Source of the DNA: Bos javanicus
Lineage: Eukaryota > Chordata > Mammalia > Artiodactyla > Bovidae
DNA length: 64,000 nucleotides
Direction of reading: 5' to 3'
Assembly: GCF_032452875.1 (NCBI RefSeq)
Contig: NC_083876.1
Span: 9,238,001-9,302,000, forward strand
Positions 11,761-23,356 of this stretch are shown one piece after another. The translations under genes and the position numbers were made by a program. Within the stretch, counting starts at the first letter, position 1; each line of letters starts with the position of its first letter. Below the pieces are notes generated by a model. It was not told the DNA's origin. It saw only the letters and a list, made by a program, of their open reading frames with translations, and made no database searches.

Positions 11761-11789
11761 TCAAATAATTGTTTCTGGCAGTTAAAAAA

Positions 11790-12425
11790 TCAGTCACGAA
11801 TTACCAAGGAAATGCCATTCATAACCACAACCAAAATGAGATGTCATATCACAGCTGTTAGGATGGCTGTCATCAACAGTTAAAAGCAAACAAGTGTTGG
11901 AGAAGATGTAGAGAAAAGGAAACCCTGATTCACTTACGGTGGGACTGTCAATTTGTACAGTCACAATGGAAAACAGAATGGAAGTACTTCAGAAAACTAA
12001 AAACAGAAGTACCTTTTGATCCAGAAATTCCACTTTTGGGTGTATATCCAAAGGAAATGAAAGCAGGATCTCAAAGAGATATATGCATGCATGTTCACTG
12101 CAGCATATTCACAATAGCCAAGATGTGGAAATAATCTGTGTGTCAATGAATTAAATGGATAAAGATACAGTGGAATATTATTCAGCCATGAGAAAGAAGA
12201 AACTTATGCTGTTGAGACCACACAGATGGACTTGAAGGTATTGTGCTAAGTCAAATAGGTCAGACAGAGAAAAACAAATACTGTGTATCAGTTATATGAG
12301 AAATCTATAACAGTCAAACTCATAGAAACAGACTAGAATGGTGATTACTGAGGACTGTGAGATGAGGAAAATTGAAAAAAAAAAAAGCAGAAACCAGTTG
12401 CTTTTCACCTTTTAAAAAAAATGTA
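11790..12425 (+). mobile_element. L1 ORF2 end and 3' UTR
   Basis: Reads through recognisable L1 blocks: CACAGCTGTTAGGATGGCTG, the GATCCAGAAATTCCACTTTT block, GTGGAATATTATTCAGCCAT and the GTCAAACTCATAGAAACAG block, ending in an A-rich tail at 12373-12386. Frame is destroyed. Confidence 0.85.
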
Positions 12426-12490
12426 ATTAGGACAGTCTGATGGGTAGATGTGCTTGTCTCACATCTTTAGTATTTTTTAATAGTATCAGT

Positions 12491-12708
12491 GTTGTTTGGT
12501 CACTAAGTCATATCCGAATCTTCTGTGACCCCATGGACCATAACCTTCTAGTTTCCTTTCCTTCCAGTTTTCCTGGGACTTCCCAGGCAAGAATACTGGA
12601 GTGGGTTGCCATTTCCTTCTCCAGGGGATCTTCTTGATCCAGGGTTGAACCTCCGTCTCCTGCATTGGCAGGCAGATTCCTTACCACTGAGCCACTAGGA
12701 AAGCCCAG
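12491..12708 (-). mobile_element. Bov-tA SINE with TSD
   Basis: Minus-strand element with complete head (GGCTTTCCTAGTGGCTCAG in reverse complement). TSD TAGTATCAGT at 12481-12490 and 12709-12718. Confidence 0.93.
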
Positions 12709-12980
12709 TAGTATCAGTACTTCCATGCAAAGTAAGAATGCAATGTGTTTTTCAATAACTGAAAAAATTGAAGAGCAAAAACTGAAGTTTCTACAGATTG
12801 TCACAATGTTTCCTTAGTTTCACAATAGGTATCAAAGAAATTATGATTTTTATATTCTTCTGGGTTTGTTGAAGCCAGTTTGAAAGGTCTTAGTCCGTTC
12901 CTTTCAACATACCTCTGTTAAAGTGATTTCTATACTGAATGTCATTCAAACAAAACAAACTGAACTATAGATAAAAGGTG

Positions 12981-13482
12981 TGCCCTACAAGTGTTACTGA
13001 GCCCAAACCCATACTGCTCACCTCACAACAGGTCAATAAAGTGAGAGATGAGTTGGGGTAAGGAATAACAGCTTTACTCAGAAAGCCAGCAGACCAATAT
13101 CTTAAACTTAGTGTCCCAAAGAACCATTGTCCCCTACTAAGAATTCAGGCTTCTTTTATACTCAAATGGGAGGGGTATGGTGGGTGCTGTAAATGTCTTA
13201 GTGCAGAAATCCTTTGTTCCTGTAGCTGTCCATGTAGGTCTGGTCACCGTGTTCCTGTACACCTCCAAGGAGACAGATGTTATCCTCTGTTCTGCAGTTT
13301 TATATCTCTGTATGAATAGGAAAGTGTTATGCCCTTAAAGGTCAGGCCCTTGAGAATGCGCTGTCCTGCACATTTCAGGCAGTAGGCAACATTCTTCACT
13401 TGTAACAAAAACAATAGAATACAGAGGTTAAAGTAAAAGAAACAGACCTAATATGGAGTCAGATCTGTTCTTCCCTATTACA
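12981..13482 (-). mobile_element. Probable solo LTR of a ruminant endogenous retrovirus
   Basis: A ~500-bp block whose reverse complement starts TGTAATAGGGAAGAACAGAT and ends TTGTAGGGCA, so it has TG...CA termini. It resembles bovine class II-like LTRs as I remember them. No flanking viral genes are present, so it looks like a recombined solo LTR. I could not find a convincing short target duplication. Confidence 0.5.
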
Positions 13483-14461
13483 GTTCCTCACTATCAGTGA
13501 TCCATACGACAATCCTGTAAGGAAAGGGGTGATTTATACAAGTAGTCTTGACATGTCAACAAACAAGAAGCAAGCTCATTTTCTTGTGTTAAAAAGTTTA
13601 AATCCAACATAATAGTGTTTGTTTGTTCAAACAGTATATATAGACATTTAATATGGGGAATCACTATTTTGCTCATAAATTTTCTTTCTATTGTATTTGC
13701 AAAACAACAGAAAGTTCCAAATATAACAGTGAATCTTTTTTATTAGCAAATACACACATTTTCAACAATGTGGACAATTTTGTACTTTGCTCCTTCCTCC
13801 ATCTGTTGTTGGTTTGATTATATTTACTAAAGTATAATCTTATGTCTATTGAATCCAGTGATAAATGTTGGGACTTACACTCTGTATGTCCTTATTTCTT
13901 TTTTCCTAGTAATTTAGATTAACTGTAGTTTATAAAAGTACCAGTCTACAACAAAATGGAAATTTAAAATCCAGTTCTCCACCACAGAGTAGTGAGTTAC
14001 ATTGATTATAGGCTAAAACCATAATAACAAACACTTTATTACCAGCAGAGAGAATTTATTTTATTTAAGTAATGCTAATTAAGCTTTTTAAAATAGTTTA
14101 ACCTTGTGATAATTAAGAGAAATGTGCACATAGCCTGGTAAACTCTAGGAATTAACTATTAAAATATCCAATGAGTTCTCAGCTATGCAGTATATGCTAG
14201 CAGCCGTATTCTATATAAAGTACGGAGGGGTGACATGTTTAACTGTCTGCTCTGCTTTATTCCTGCTGCCTAAGTTAATTCTCCTGGAATCTCTGTGCAG
14301 GTCAAGACAACTAGTAGGGCTAAAAGTGATTTAAACGAAGTCTTTTTGTAAATGGAGTCACTGAAAAAGTATTCTAAGAGTGCTTTCCTCTCTTGCTCTT
14401 TCTTTTCTGCCTGGGAAGAAGAAAAGGAAGTTGTGGATAAAATATAAACACTTATCTTCCT

Positions 14462-14490
14462 TAATATATATACATATATATATATATGTG
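14462..14490. repeat. (TA)n simple repeat
   Basis: TAATATATATACATATATAT and continuing alternating TA next to the CHR-like SINE. Confidence 0.85.
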
Positions 14491-14499
14491 AACATTTAT

Positions 14500-14637
14500 A
14501 TATTTTTATTTATTTGGCTGTGCCATGTCAGTTGTGGCATGTGAGATATAGTTCCCTAATCAGGAATCAAATCCAGGCCTCCAACATTAGGAGACAGGAG
14601 TCTTAGCCACTGGGCCACCAGGGAAGGCCCTGACTTA
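14500..14637 (-). mobile_element. CHR/CHRL-type tRNA-Glu SINE
   Basis: On the + strand GGCTGTGCCATGTCAGTTGT, GTTCCCTAATCAGGAATCAA and CCACTGGGCCACCAGGGAAG follow the reversed CHR consensus (older cetartiodactyl SINE). Shorter and more diverged than the Bov-tA copies. Confidence 0.75.
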
Positions 14638-14970
14638 CCTTTTTAATATCTGAGGATCATTTACACAATGTGATGGATATAGGTGTATAGATAGGCAAAC
14701 AAGAAGATATAGTTGAAGGTATCCAAGTAAGAGTCTGTGAAGAGAACCAATTTTCATGCCCATCTTAGGCTCAGGCTGACCACCTTCTTTGCGTAAGACA
14801 GTGCCTAAGTTTGACAAGGCTAAAGATGGCTTGGTCCCCAAACTGCCAGATTTTGGACCATCTTATCAGCTGTGGGTACTATATTACAGTGATAACAATA
14901 ATATATGCAGTATTGTAGCAGTAAAAATAATATGTATGGTAATTCTATATTACCCTGATTACTCACAACA

Positions 14971-15115
14971 TCCTTCTGTGTTAAGGATTAATCTCTCCAC
15001 TTCTCAGATGAAGACACTGAGGCTTCGCGAAGTTAAAGTGATTTGTTCAGGGCCACAGAGCAAAACGTTTTTAGAGTCGTTTCAACCAGAGTCTGATGCC
15101 AAACTCTGGTCCCAC
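14971..15115 (+). repeat. MIR SINE
   Basis: CAGATGAAGACACTGAGGCT then AGTTAAAGTGATTTGTTCAG and GGCCACAGAG match the MIR core. The open frame over 14789-15232 is a chance frame across this relic. Confidence 0.8.
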
Positions 15116-15574
15116 AATAGCTGTTTTTTCAGATTGTATTTTCAAATTGTATCCATTAACAGTTCGGAAATCAGCTTCATGGATCACATTCGGTCTTTTT
15201 GTTTGTTTTCCAGAATTAGACAGATGCTATAGAATATACAAAACAGTTTACTCACTCTCAGGGAAAATGGGTGATGTCTGAAGCTTGTCTGCCTGTTTCC
15301 TCTGCCCAGCACCAGCCCCCTCCATCTGGGCTGGCCTGATTCCCTCTCTCCCTACCCTGTCGCTGCTCCTGCTTTCCCCGACTCCCGCTTGTGCACATGA
15401 ATACTAATTGGTGAGTGGAGACGCTTCTCCTGCTGTAGAGTGGCCTGGGTGATGGCAGCTAGCCAACGGAAGGACCATTCAACATTTGATTGGTTCATAC
15501 TCCATATGGGGAAATAGTTCTCTGAACTTTTTATTAGTAAAATGTCAACCTCTGCATCAGTGAAAGCCCTCAGA

Positions 15575-15789
15575 GGTCACAGGTCCTGGAGTGATGCACA
15601 TTTCTGGGTAAGCCCTGGCTCTGTGACCCAGGGAATGGTACCCAGCCTCTCTGAGCCCCTGTCTCTTCAGTTATTCAACCAAAATGATACTAATGACACC
15701 TATTCCAAAGTGATGATTAGAAAAATATATGATGATTAGAAAAATACTGCTGTCACACAGCAGGGGCTCGATGACTGTTATTTATGATG
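15575..15789 (+). repeat. MIR SINE
   Basis: CTGTGACCCAGGGAATGGTA, CTCTCTGAGCCCCTGTCTC, then a small duplication of GATGATTAGAAAAATA at 15711-15726 and 15731-15746, and CACACAGCAGGGGCTCGATG at the end. Confidence 0.75.
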
Positions 15790-17064
15790 TCATACTTTCA
15801 ACATTAATTTCCAAGTATTACAGCACAACAAAATCCACTAGCTCTGGAACCATGGGAACCATTTAGTGCTTCTTTGAGAATCCCAGAGAGGTTTGTGGAT
15901 TTTTCACCTAGCACAGTCGCCCTGAAGCAGGGCAGCAAGTCAATGGGTATTTAGGGGCTGAAATCCACTAACCAGCTGTGTGCCCAGTGTGAGACTGCGT
16001 CCAGCAGGAGGAAGGTGCCTTTTCCTCCTTTTCACAAGAGCATGAATCAGCTCACTGATGGCCCATCTTCTGGGTCATCAAAGTCAGCACTCATGTGTGG
16101 GAGCTGGAAGTGCCCTTCAGTGGCCTTTTCCAATAATAAAGTGCTAAATGAATAGTTTCACTGTAATTGGTGCCCCCCCCCCAATATTTGTACTTCTCAT
16201 GGTGTTCAGAACAGTTGTAAGAGGTTCTTTGTCATCACACAGACGCCACACCATCAAGCAGCACATCAGGGATAACTATTTATAGCATAGGTTGATAGAA
16301 TATTTTTTGAAGTGTTTTATGGACTGCAGATGTTTCATAAGGATTCTTCATTCTTTCCCCTCCCATTCCTTGATGTTATGAAATATGACAGAGGCTTTTT
16401 AAAGGTCACCATTTATCTAGCTTATTGAAAACGGATACTCTGATTCAAAGCTCTAAAGAAACTGATCCTTGGGATCCGTAGAGCCAGATTTGATTTCAGC
16501 TTGCTCAGTTTACACTTTAAACCCCATTTAAAATATTTGCCATTATTGTGCTGTTACAGAGACCACTGTTTTGTGTAACTGGAAGTTTTTTTTATCCCCA
16601 ACTAGGTGTTTTAAAATTTAGCTGCATAAATTGAAATATTAGAAGTGAGTTATGCTCTTGCCACACTGACTGTATGTTAGTACTGAATTGAGGCTTTACA
16701 GGATAAAATTTTTCCATCAGAGATAAGTAAAATGGTGCTGAATTCCCGGATTCCTTGGGCCGTTGATTCTTTTCTTAGGTGAAAGACTCAAGCAACACTA
16801 AACCTCAACACAGAAAACCTGAAAAAAAAAGTGGAGATTGCCTTATAATAAATAGTATTGTACTTTTTGTACTTCTGTATTTTGCTACTTTGAAAATATT
16901 TTTATTTGCAAATGTTATCTATATACACACACTCAAACATTTCCAGCAAGGATAAATCTTAGAAATATAATATTGAGTACAAAAAATTTTGTTAAAGGAT
17001 ACATACAAAAAATAATTTTTACAAATTTCAAAATATTGGACACTACTCATTCAAATACATAAGC

Positions 17065-17111
17065 ATATGTGTGTATATATGTGTGTGTGTGTACCTATAT
17101 GTGTGTGTGCT
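17065..17111. repeat. (TG)n/(TA)n simple repeat
   Basis: Interrupted CATATGTGTGTATATATG and GTGTGTGTGTACCTATATG tracts. Confidence 0.85.
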
Positions 17112-17554
17112 TATCAAGTACATGAACCAGAAGGGTAACAGCCAATTCCTGAGAGTTATTCCCATTAATCTGTAACATTTTATTTACTTTTAGAAAGACT
17201 TGAAGAAAATATTGCAAAATACTACCAGTTGTTAATTCGGTGCTGTGCAGAAATAATTATTTGTTACATTGCTCTTTTTATATATGTGCATTTTCAAAAT
17301 TTCTCAGCAAAATAATTTCAAACTAATGGAGTTTTTGTCCTGTGTTCTCTACAACAACAATAATAAAAACACCACCAGATCCTAAAGAACTTTTGAGACA
17401 TAATCCCACAGTTATGGTGTTGATCCTTGTCTAAATAATTAATGAATGAAATCATGCTGTTTTCCTCATTAGTGCAGAATCTTCATTTGTCTGGTATCTT
17501 TTCAAAGCATTATGTTTAATTCCATTTTAATTGTTAGCTCAGACCAAAATCAGA

Positions 17555-18190
17555 ACAAACATTTTTTGAGCACCTACTATTTGCCAGGCATTAGTAGCCA
17601 TAGAAGATAGCCAATGAAAAGAGTAGACTGAGATGCAATAAACTGTGGCCCTCAGGCCAAATCTGATCCACATGTTTCTGTAAATAAAGTTTTATTGGGA
17701 CACATCCATGCTCATTTGCTTACATATTGTGTATGGCTGCTCTACAACAGAGTACTATGCTACAGTGAAGTATTTACCATCTTACCTTTCACAGGAAAAC
17801 CTTGCCACCCCATGCGGTAGACAAAAACCTCTCCCTCCATGGAGCTCACAGTCTATTGCAGGCAGACAATAAGAAAATAAATATCTTGGAATGATTGGTG
17901 ATGAAACATGCAGCTGAGAATAAGGAAGCAAAAGAAGGGGTTAGGGAGTGTTGCGGGGAGGTTGGAGAAAGCCAAGTCACAAAGATGATCTAGGAGCAAA
18001 GATCTAAGAGGAGGAGAGGGACAGACTGCAGCAATCTGGGGGAAGCAGCTGCTGCCGCGGCTTGAGGTAGAAATTTCAGGGAGCTGCAGGAAGCTGTGTC
18101 TGGCTGCGTGTGAGAGGAGAGGATGTGGAGCCAAGCCCTGCAGGCTGCTATGAGGAGCTGGGCTCTTACTTTGAGTAAGGGCCTTGGTTC
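17555..18190 (-). mobile_element. L2 LINE fragment interrupted by a MER element
   Basis: GAGCACCTACTATTTGCCAG is the reversed L2 3' end. After the interruption, CCATGGAGCTCACAGTCTA, ACAATAAGAAAATAAATA and later AGCCCTGCAGG continue the reversed L2. Open frames here are incidental. Confidence 0.65.
17645..17820 (+). mobile_element. hAT-Charlie-type MER DNA-transposon relic
   Basis: ACTGTGGCCCTCAGGCCAAA, GTAAATAAAGTTTTATTGGG and AGGAAAACCTTGCCACCCC follow a common mammalian MER element with short terminal inverted repeats. Inserted in the L2. Exact subfamily not assigned. Confidence 0.65.
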
Positions 18191-18887
18191 ATCCTTTGTA
18201 AAATCAAGAATATTAATTTCATTCAAAGACTGAGGACAAAACTATGGATCCCACATTTTTAGGCAACACGCTATTTACAATTGAAAATTTCAACTCTAAG
18301 TCTCTGAGCCGTCCTGTCAATTCTGACCAGTGTTTGGAGACGAGAACAGGCAAGCTGATTTGGCTGGATATTATTACATTTGAAATACATTCCTGCACAC
18401 GTGGCTTATCCAATGAGTCAGCCACACTGACAAACTAGTGTCAGTGTGTTCTCTGTAAGGCTTTGATTTGAGCCAGGAGATGAACCTCAAAAGTACTAAA
18501 TTTCAAAATGAGTATTTGGGATATATTTTTTCTTGTTATTTGCCAAGAATATAGTTGATCCACCAGCTGTATACCTGAATGTGCTTGACCACCTTCTCCT
18601 TGTTCTATGGAGTGTAGCCCCTCCCTCCGGACGAGCTCGGATCGTCCTGTTCATGAGGACGGATGGGCACCAGGGGAGAACTTGCTTGATGCCAGATACT
18701 GTCCCTGTGTTCAAGGTTACAGGCTGATTATGGGGAAAGATTACAGAACACTATTTTAAAACTTTGATATTTCTCTTAAAGTAAACATTTCTCAAGTATT
18801 CATATATTCCAGCCCATTGTTTTTAGGCAGGTATATTTTTAGTCCTTTTGAAAAAATGGTATAGATAATCTTATGGGAAAACAGAAG

Positions 18888-19178
18888 TAGAGACACAGAT
18901 GAAAGAACATATGTGTGGACAACAAAGAGGAAGGGAGGGGTGGGATGAACTAGGAGACTGGGATTGACATATATGAACTATTGGTGCTGTGTATAAAATA
19001 GATAGCTAATGAGAGCATAACTCAGGGAACTCTGCTCAGGGCTCTGTGATGACCTAAATGAAAGGAAACCCAAAAGAGAAGGGATATATGTGTACATAGG
19101 GCTGATTCACTTTGCTGTATAGAAGAGAAATCCAGAGACTAGCACAGCATTGTAAAGCAACTAAACTCCAGCAAAAAC

Positions 19179-19181
<3 letters not shown>
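18888..19181 (+). mobile_element. L1 3'-UTR fragment (ruminant)
   Basis: AACTCAGGGAACTCTGCTC, the GTGATGACCTAAATG block, GATTCACTTTGCTGTATAGA and AAAGCAACTAAACTCCAGCA are the 3' UTR of ruminant L1. The adjacent microsatellite appears to have grown from its 3' end. Confidence 0.85.
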
Positions 19182-19236
<55 letters not shown>

Positions 19237-19245
19237 CACACACAT
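19182..19245. repeat. Compound (TG)n(TA)n(CA)n microsatellite
   Basis: A long TG run, a TA run, then ACACACACA, between an L1 end and a Bov-tA. Likely length-polymorphic. Confidence 0.95.
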
Positions 19246-19456
19246 AGGCTACCCAGATGGCTCAGTGGTAAAGAATCTGCCTGCCAATGCATGAGGCACG
19301 AGTTCGATCCCTGGGTTGGGAAGATACCCTGGAAAAGAAAATGGCAACTCACTCCAGTATTCTTGCCTGGGAAATCCCATGGATAGAGGAGGCTGGTGGA
19401 CTAAGTCCAGGGGGTTGCAAAAGAGTCAGACATGACTTAGTGACTAAACAACAATT
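19246..19456 (+). mobile_element. Bov-tA SINE
   Basis: GGCTACCCAGATGGCTCAG head, GATCCCTGGGTTGGGAAGAT core, ATGACTTAGTGACTAAAC tail. Directly follows the microsatellite. Confidence 0.92.
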
Positions 19457-19470
19457 ATATACATATATAT

Positions 19471-19494
19471 ATTTCCCATATATATATGGGAAAT
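19471..19494. repeat. Perfect 24-bp palindrome
   Basis: Arms ATTTCCC and GGGAAAT around a central ATATATATAT. Self-complementary over all 24 bases; it could extrude as a small hairpin. Confidence 0.9.
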
Positions 19495-19771
19495 GATGTG
19501 CTTGGCCCAGGTTTGCTTAGCTGATAAATACAAGAAAAGGTACTAATGGTGAAGTCTCGACCTTCTCAGTACATTGTACACTTTTCCATGCTGTTTTTGT
19601 TGTTTGTCAGTGATCAATTATTTTGTCATAAATATATAAGTTAAAATTTATATTCACTTCCACCTATGCATAGAGAAACATGACCACACCACAAAATTAA
19701 AGCATGCCAAAGGTAAGATCTGTATCAATTTTCTCTTCAATCTCCAATATTCAGCATATAGTAAGCAGTTA

Positions 19772-20842
19772 CTGTGTGGATCACAATAAACTGTGGAAAA
19801 TTCTTAAAGAGATGGGAATACCAGACCACCTGACTTGCCTCTTGAGAAACCTGTATGCAAGTCAGGAAGCAACAGTTAGAACTGGACATGGAACAACAGA
19901 CTGGTTCCAAATAGGAAAAGGAGAATGTCAAGGCTGTATATTGTCACCCTGCTTATTTAACTTCTATGCAGAGTACATCTTGAGAAACGCTGGGCTGGAA
20001 GAAGCACAAGCTGGAATCAAGATTGCCGGGAGAAATATCAATAACCTCAGATATGCAGATGACACCACCCTTATGGCAGAAAGTGAAGAGGAACTAAAAA
20101 GCCTCTTGATGAAAGTGAAAGAGGAGAGTGAAAAAATTGGCTTAAAGCTCAACATTCAGAAAACTAAGGTCATGGCATCTGGCCCCATCACTTCATGGGA
20201 AATAGATGGGGAAACAATGGAAACAGTGTCAGACTTTATTTTTTGGGGCTCCAAAATCACTGCAAATGGTGATTGCAGCCATGAAATTAAAAGACACTTA
20301 CTCTTTGGAAGGAAAGTTATAACCAACCTAGACAGCATATTAAAAAAGCAGAGATATTACTTTGCCAACAAAGGTCCATCTAGTCAAGGCTATGGTTTTT
20401 CCAGTGATCATGTATGGATGTGAGAGTTGGACTTCGAAGAAAGCTGAGCGCTGAAGAATTGAAGCTTTTGAACTGTGGTGCTGGAGAAGACTCTTGAGAG
20501 TCCCTTGGACTGCAGGGAGATCAAACCAGTCCATCCTAAAGGAGATCAGTCCTGGGTGTTCATTGGAAGGACTGATGCTGAGGCTGAAACTCCAGTACTT
20601 TGGCCACCTGATGTGCAAAGTTGACTCATTGGAAAAGACCCTGATGCTGGGAGGGATTGGGGGCAGGAGGAAAAGGGGACAACAGAGGATGAGATGGCTG
20701 GATGGCATCACCGACTCGATGCACATGAGTTTGGGTGAACTCTGGGAGTTGGTGATGGACAGAGAGACCTGGCGTGCTGCGATTCATGAGGTCGCAAAGA
20801 GTCGGACATGACTGAGCGACTGAACTGAACTGAACTGAACTG
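19772..20842 (+). mobile_element. BovB (RTE) LINE with YADD motif and TSD
   Basis: 5'-truncated BovB keeping the end of the reverse-transcriptase domain. The 239-residue open frame from 19704 carries LRYADD (residues 115-120) after CQGCILSPCLFN, then frameshifts near 20350-20400; a second frame (20494-20811) continues the tail. TSD AAGCAGTTA at 19763-19771 and 20843-20851. Not an active copy: the 5' half, including the endonuclease, is missing. Confidence 0.93.
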
Positions 20843-21278
20843 AAGCAGTTAAATGCAGCTGTGCTCATCGTTGATGAAGATTATCTGTTTACTGCATTTC
20901 TCCACTCATTGTGTTCTTCTGGCAGTTGATTTCTCATTATAGTTCCAAATAGATCTGTTATTTTGATCGCTTTCAACAGTGGCTGTTGTAGTTTTAGCTA
21001 TCGGTGTTTCTGAAGGACTTAAATTAAGGTTCTGTCTTTAGAAACCCAGACATCCCAATGAACGTGCAAATATTACCAAATAGTTTATGTTTAGAATCAC
21101 ATAAACACATGTTCAGATTTTTCTCTTTGCCTTTGACTATCTTGACATCAAATAGACCCCACCTCACATGCTCTCTCCTTTAAATGGACTTAACTCTTGT
21201 ATCTTAAATCTGATTTTCTCCAAATAATCATCTGGTGAAAGTACTGTATTATACGTAAGAAAAAGATAATGACATAAC

Positions 21279-21408
21279 TGCATGCATGCTCAGTCGCTTC
21301 AGTCATGTCTGACTCTCTGTGACCACATGGACTGTGGCCCGCCAGGCTCCTCTGTCTATGGGATTTCTCCAGGCAGGAATACGGGAGTGGGTTGCTGTTT
21401 CCTTCTCC
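21279..21408 (-). mobile_element. Bov-tA SINE, truncated
   Basis: Reverse complement has GGAGAAGGAAACAGCAACCC through the tail; the tRNA-like head is missing. Flanks AATGACATAA (left) and AATGATATAA (right) look like a diverged target duplication. Confidence 0.85.
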
Positions 21409-22226
21409 AAATGATATAAGTACTTCAGTGTAAACTTTTTCCCCTAGCTGTTGATTTTTCAGCTGTGATCTAACATTGAGACCTTTTTTTTTTTTTTTGC
21501 ACATATATAAAAAGAGTAATGTAACAAATAAATATTGCTGCACAGCCTCCCTGAGTTCCCATTCATGAAGGCATTGGGACCTTTGGTCATCTGTTACTTT
21601 CAGACATCTTTGTAGCTTTGATTCTATATTTTAAAAGATGTACAAGCTATGGCATCCTTTCTCAATAGAGACTCTAAGTCATTAGTTAATCATAATATAA
21701 AAAAAGATTGTAAATTGCTTTTGCATATCTCCATGTATATTAATTTAAACATCCTTTTTTTTTCCCCCTGCAAGGTCTTTCACTTGAGTGAGGCCAACCA
21801 ACTGATACACTGCTCATTAATCATACATATTAATGGGAGTAGTTAAAGCTTTAAAGTCTAACTCACCATTCTGTCCACGGAGACTAGTTCTTGTTTTCTA
21901 AATCTGATGACATAGTCTTCAGACACTGCTAATTAGGTCTTTCCCTTGAAAATTCATCCTGACGTGTTTCAAGAACATTTTTTCCCTCGAGTACAAGTTC
22001 ATTAAATTATTAATATCTTTATGTAAGTCTTGCAACACTACTTAAATAATACAGCGTTCTCTATTTCAAACCATGGTTCCCAGTGAAGGATCAAGTATAT
22101 CTCACTTCCTCATATCTTTTTTCAGTCAAACGCAATGGCCTTGGGAAATATCAGAGAACAATAGATATTATGGTCAGTAATGTTAAAGGAAGGTAAAAAA
22201 TCCTTTGTACCCGTAAGTGGAAATGA

Positions 22227-22640
22227 GTGTTAGTCAGAGTTCTGTAGAAAAAAGAAACATAATCAGCAGGATGTGTATACAGAGAGATAGAGACAGAGAC
22301 TGATTTTAAGGAATTGGCTCACACAATTGTCGAGTTCTGGTAAATCCAAAATGTGCGAGGCGGAGACCCAGTGAAGAGGTGCAGTTCAAGTCCAAGGCCG
22401 TCTGTGGGCAGAGTCCCTTCCTGCCTGGGGGAGGCCAGTCTTTGATGCATTCAGGCTTTGCACTGATGAGTGATGCTCACCCACCTTACTGAGTGCAGCC
22501 TGCTTTACTCAAAGACCAGCACCTAAATATTAATCTCATTTGAAAACCACCTTTACAAAAACATCTAGAAAAATGTTCAGCCAAATACCTAGGCACCCTG
22601 GCTTAGCCAATTTGAGTCGTAAACTTAACCATCACAAAGT
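22227..22640. repeat. Old mammalian interspersed repeat, family not assigned
   Basis: Begins GTGTTAGTCAGAGTTCTGTA, has AAGGAATTGGCTCACACAAT, GTCTTTGATGCATTCAGGC and ends AAACTTAACCATCACAAAG. I recognise this terminus pair as a widespread mammalian repeat but could not name it with confidence. Confidence 0.6.
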
Positions 22641-23215
22641 GCTATATAGATAATCAACTCCTGATTATCTACACAAATGGAAGGAAATGTTGCCCTAAGC
22701 AATCTAAATCAGATAACCTATAAGCGGTTCTATTGAGCCTCTGAATTAAATGATGAGTTTGCAGCAGTTGTTCCTGTGTTATCTGCACAGCAAGTACTTA
22801 GGTCAGGCTCATTATGTGGCCCCAATTACAACAACTCCCAATGGTTTCCCACCACAATCATAGTGCTAATCTGCTCTGCCAACCACCCATCGAGTGGTTT
22901 GTTGTTCTCCAGCCACCCCTGTTTCTTGCTGACTCTTCAATCACTTGTGCTCAGGGCTGCGTTCTCAATGATGCCTCTGCTCCATGTCCCTTCTCAGCCC
23001 TTGCATGGCCCACAGACTGGTTCAGGTGTCTGCTGACCTCCCCTGATTTTTCTATCTGAAGCTGCACACATTCTAACTCTGTATCCCTTTGCCCTTGCTT
23101 TACTTTTTGTGATTCATATTGCTATTCAGGATTTATCTCTCTACTCATGTAGTTACCAGATTTGCACAGTACAGCACAGTTACCAGTACAGCACAGTGGT
23201 GATGACCAGATATGA

Positions 23216-23356
23216 CACAGTCAAGTTTCCTGAATGCAATCCCAACTCTGCTGCTTACTGGACATATGACCTCAGGCAACTTGCTCTGTCACTCAGTTAT
23301 CTCATCTGTATAACAGATACCTCAAAGATATTTCGAAGACTTTGAAGATTTAATGG
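23216..23356 (+). repeat. MIR SINE, left half (split by BovB)
   Basis: CCCAACTCTGCTGCTTACTG, TATGACCTCAGGCAACTTGC and TCAGTTATCTCATCTGTATA follow the MIR core. It is interrupted at 23356 and resumes about 24701-24775. Confidence 0.75.

Noticed and set aside
14500..14637. tRNA-like segment (also in every Bov-tA head)
   Set aside because: These are tRNA-derived SINE heads without an intact cloverleaf; not tRNA genes.
14789..15232. 147-residue frame on the + strand
   Set aside because: Crosses a MIR relic and ordinary intronic sequence; no splice signals, no recognised domain.
17853..18226. Minus-strand frames of 93 and 78 residues with Ala/Ser-rich sequence
   Set aside because: They lie in the reversed L2 fragment and arise from its composition.
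19704..20423. Reverse-transcriptase frame with YADD as a possible retrovirus or retron gene
   Set aside because: The sequence and TGAAC-repeat tail are those of BovB (RTE LINE); the TSD and 5' truncation show a retroposed LINE copy.
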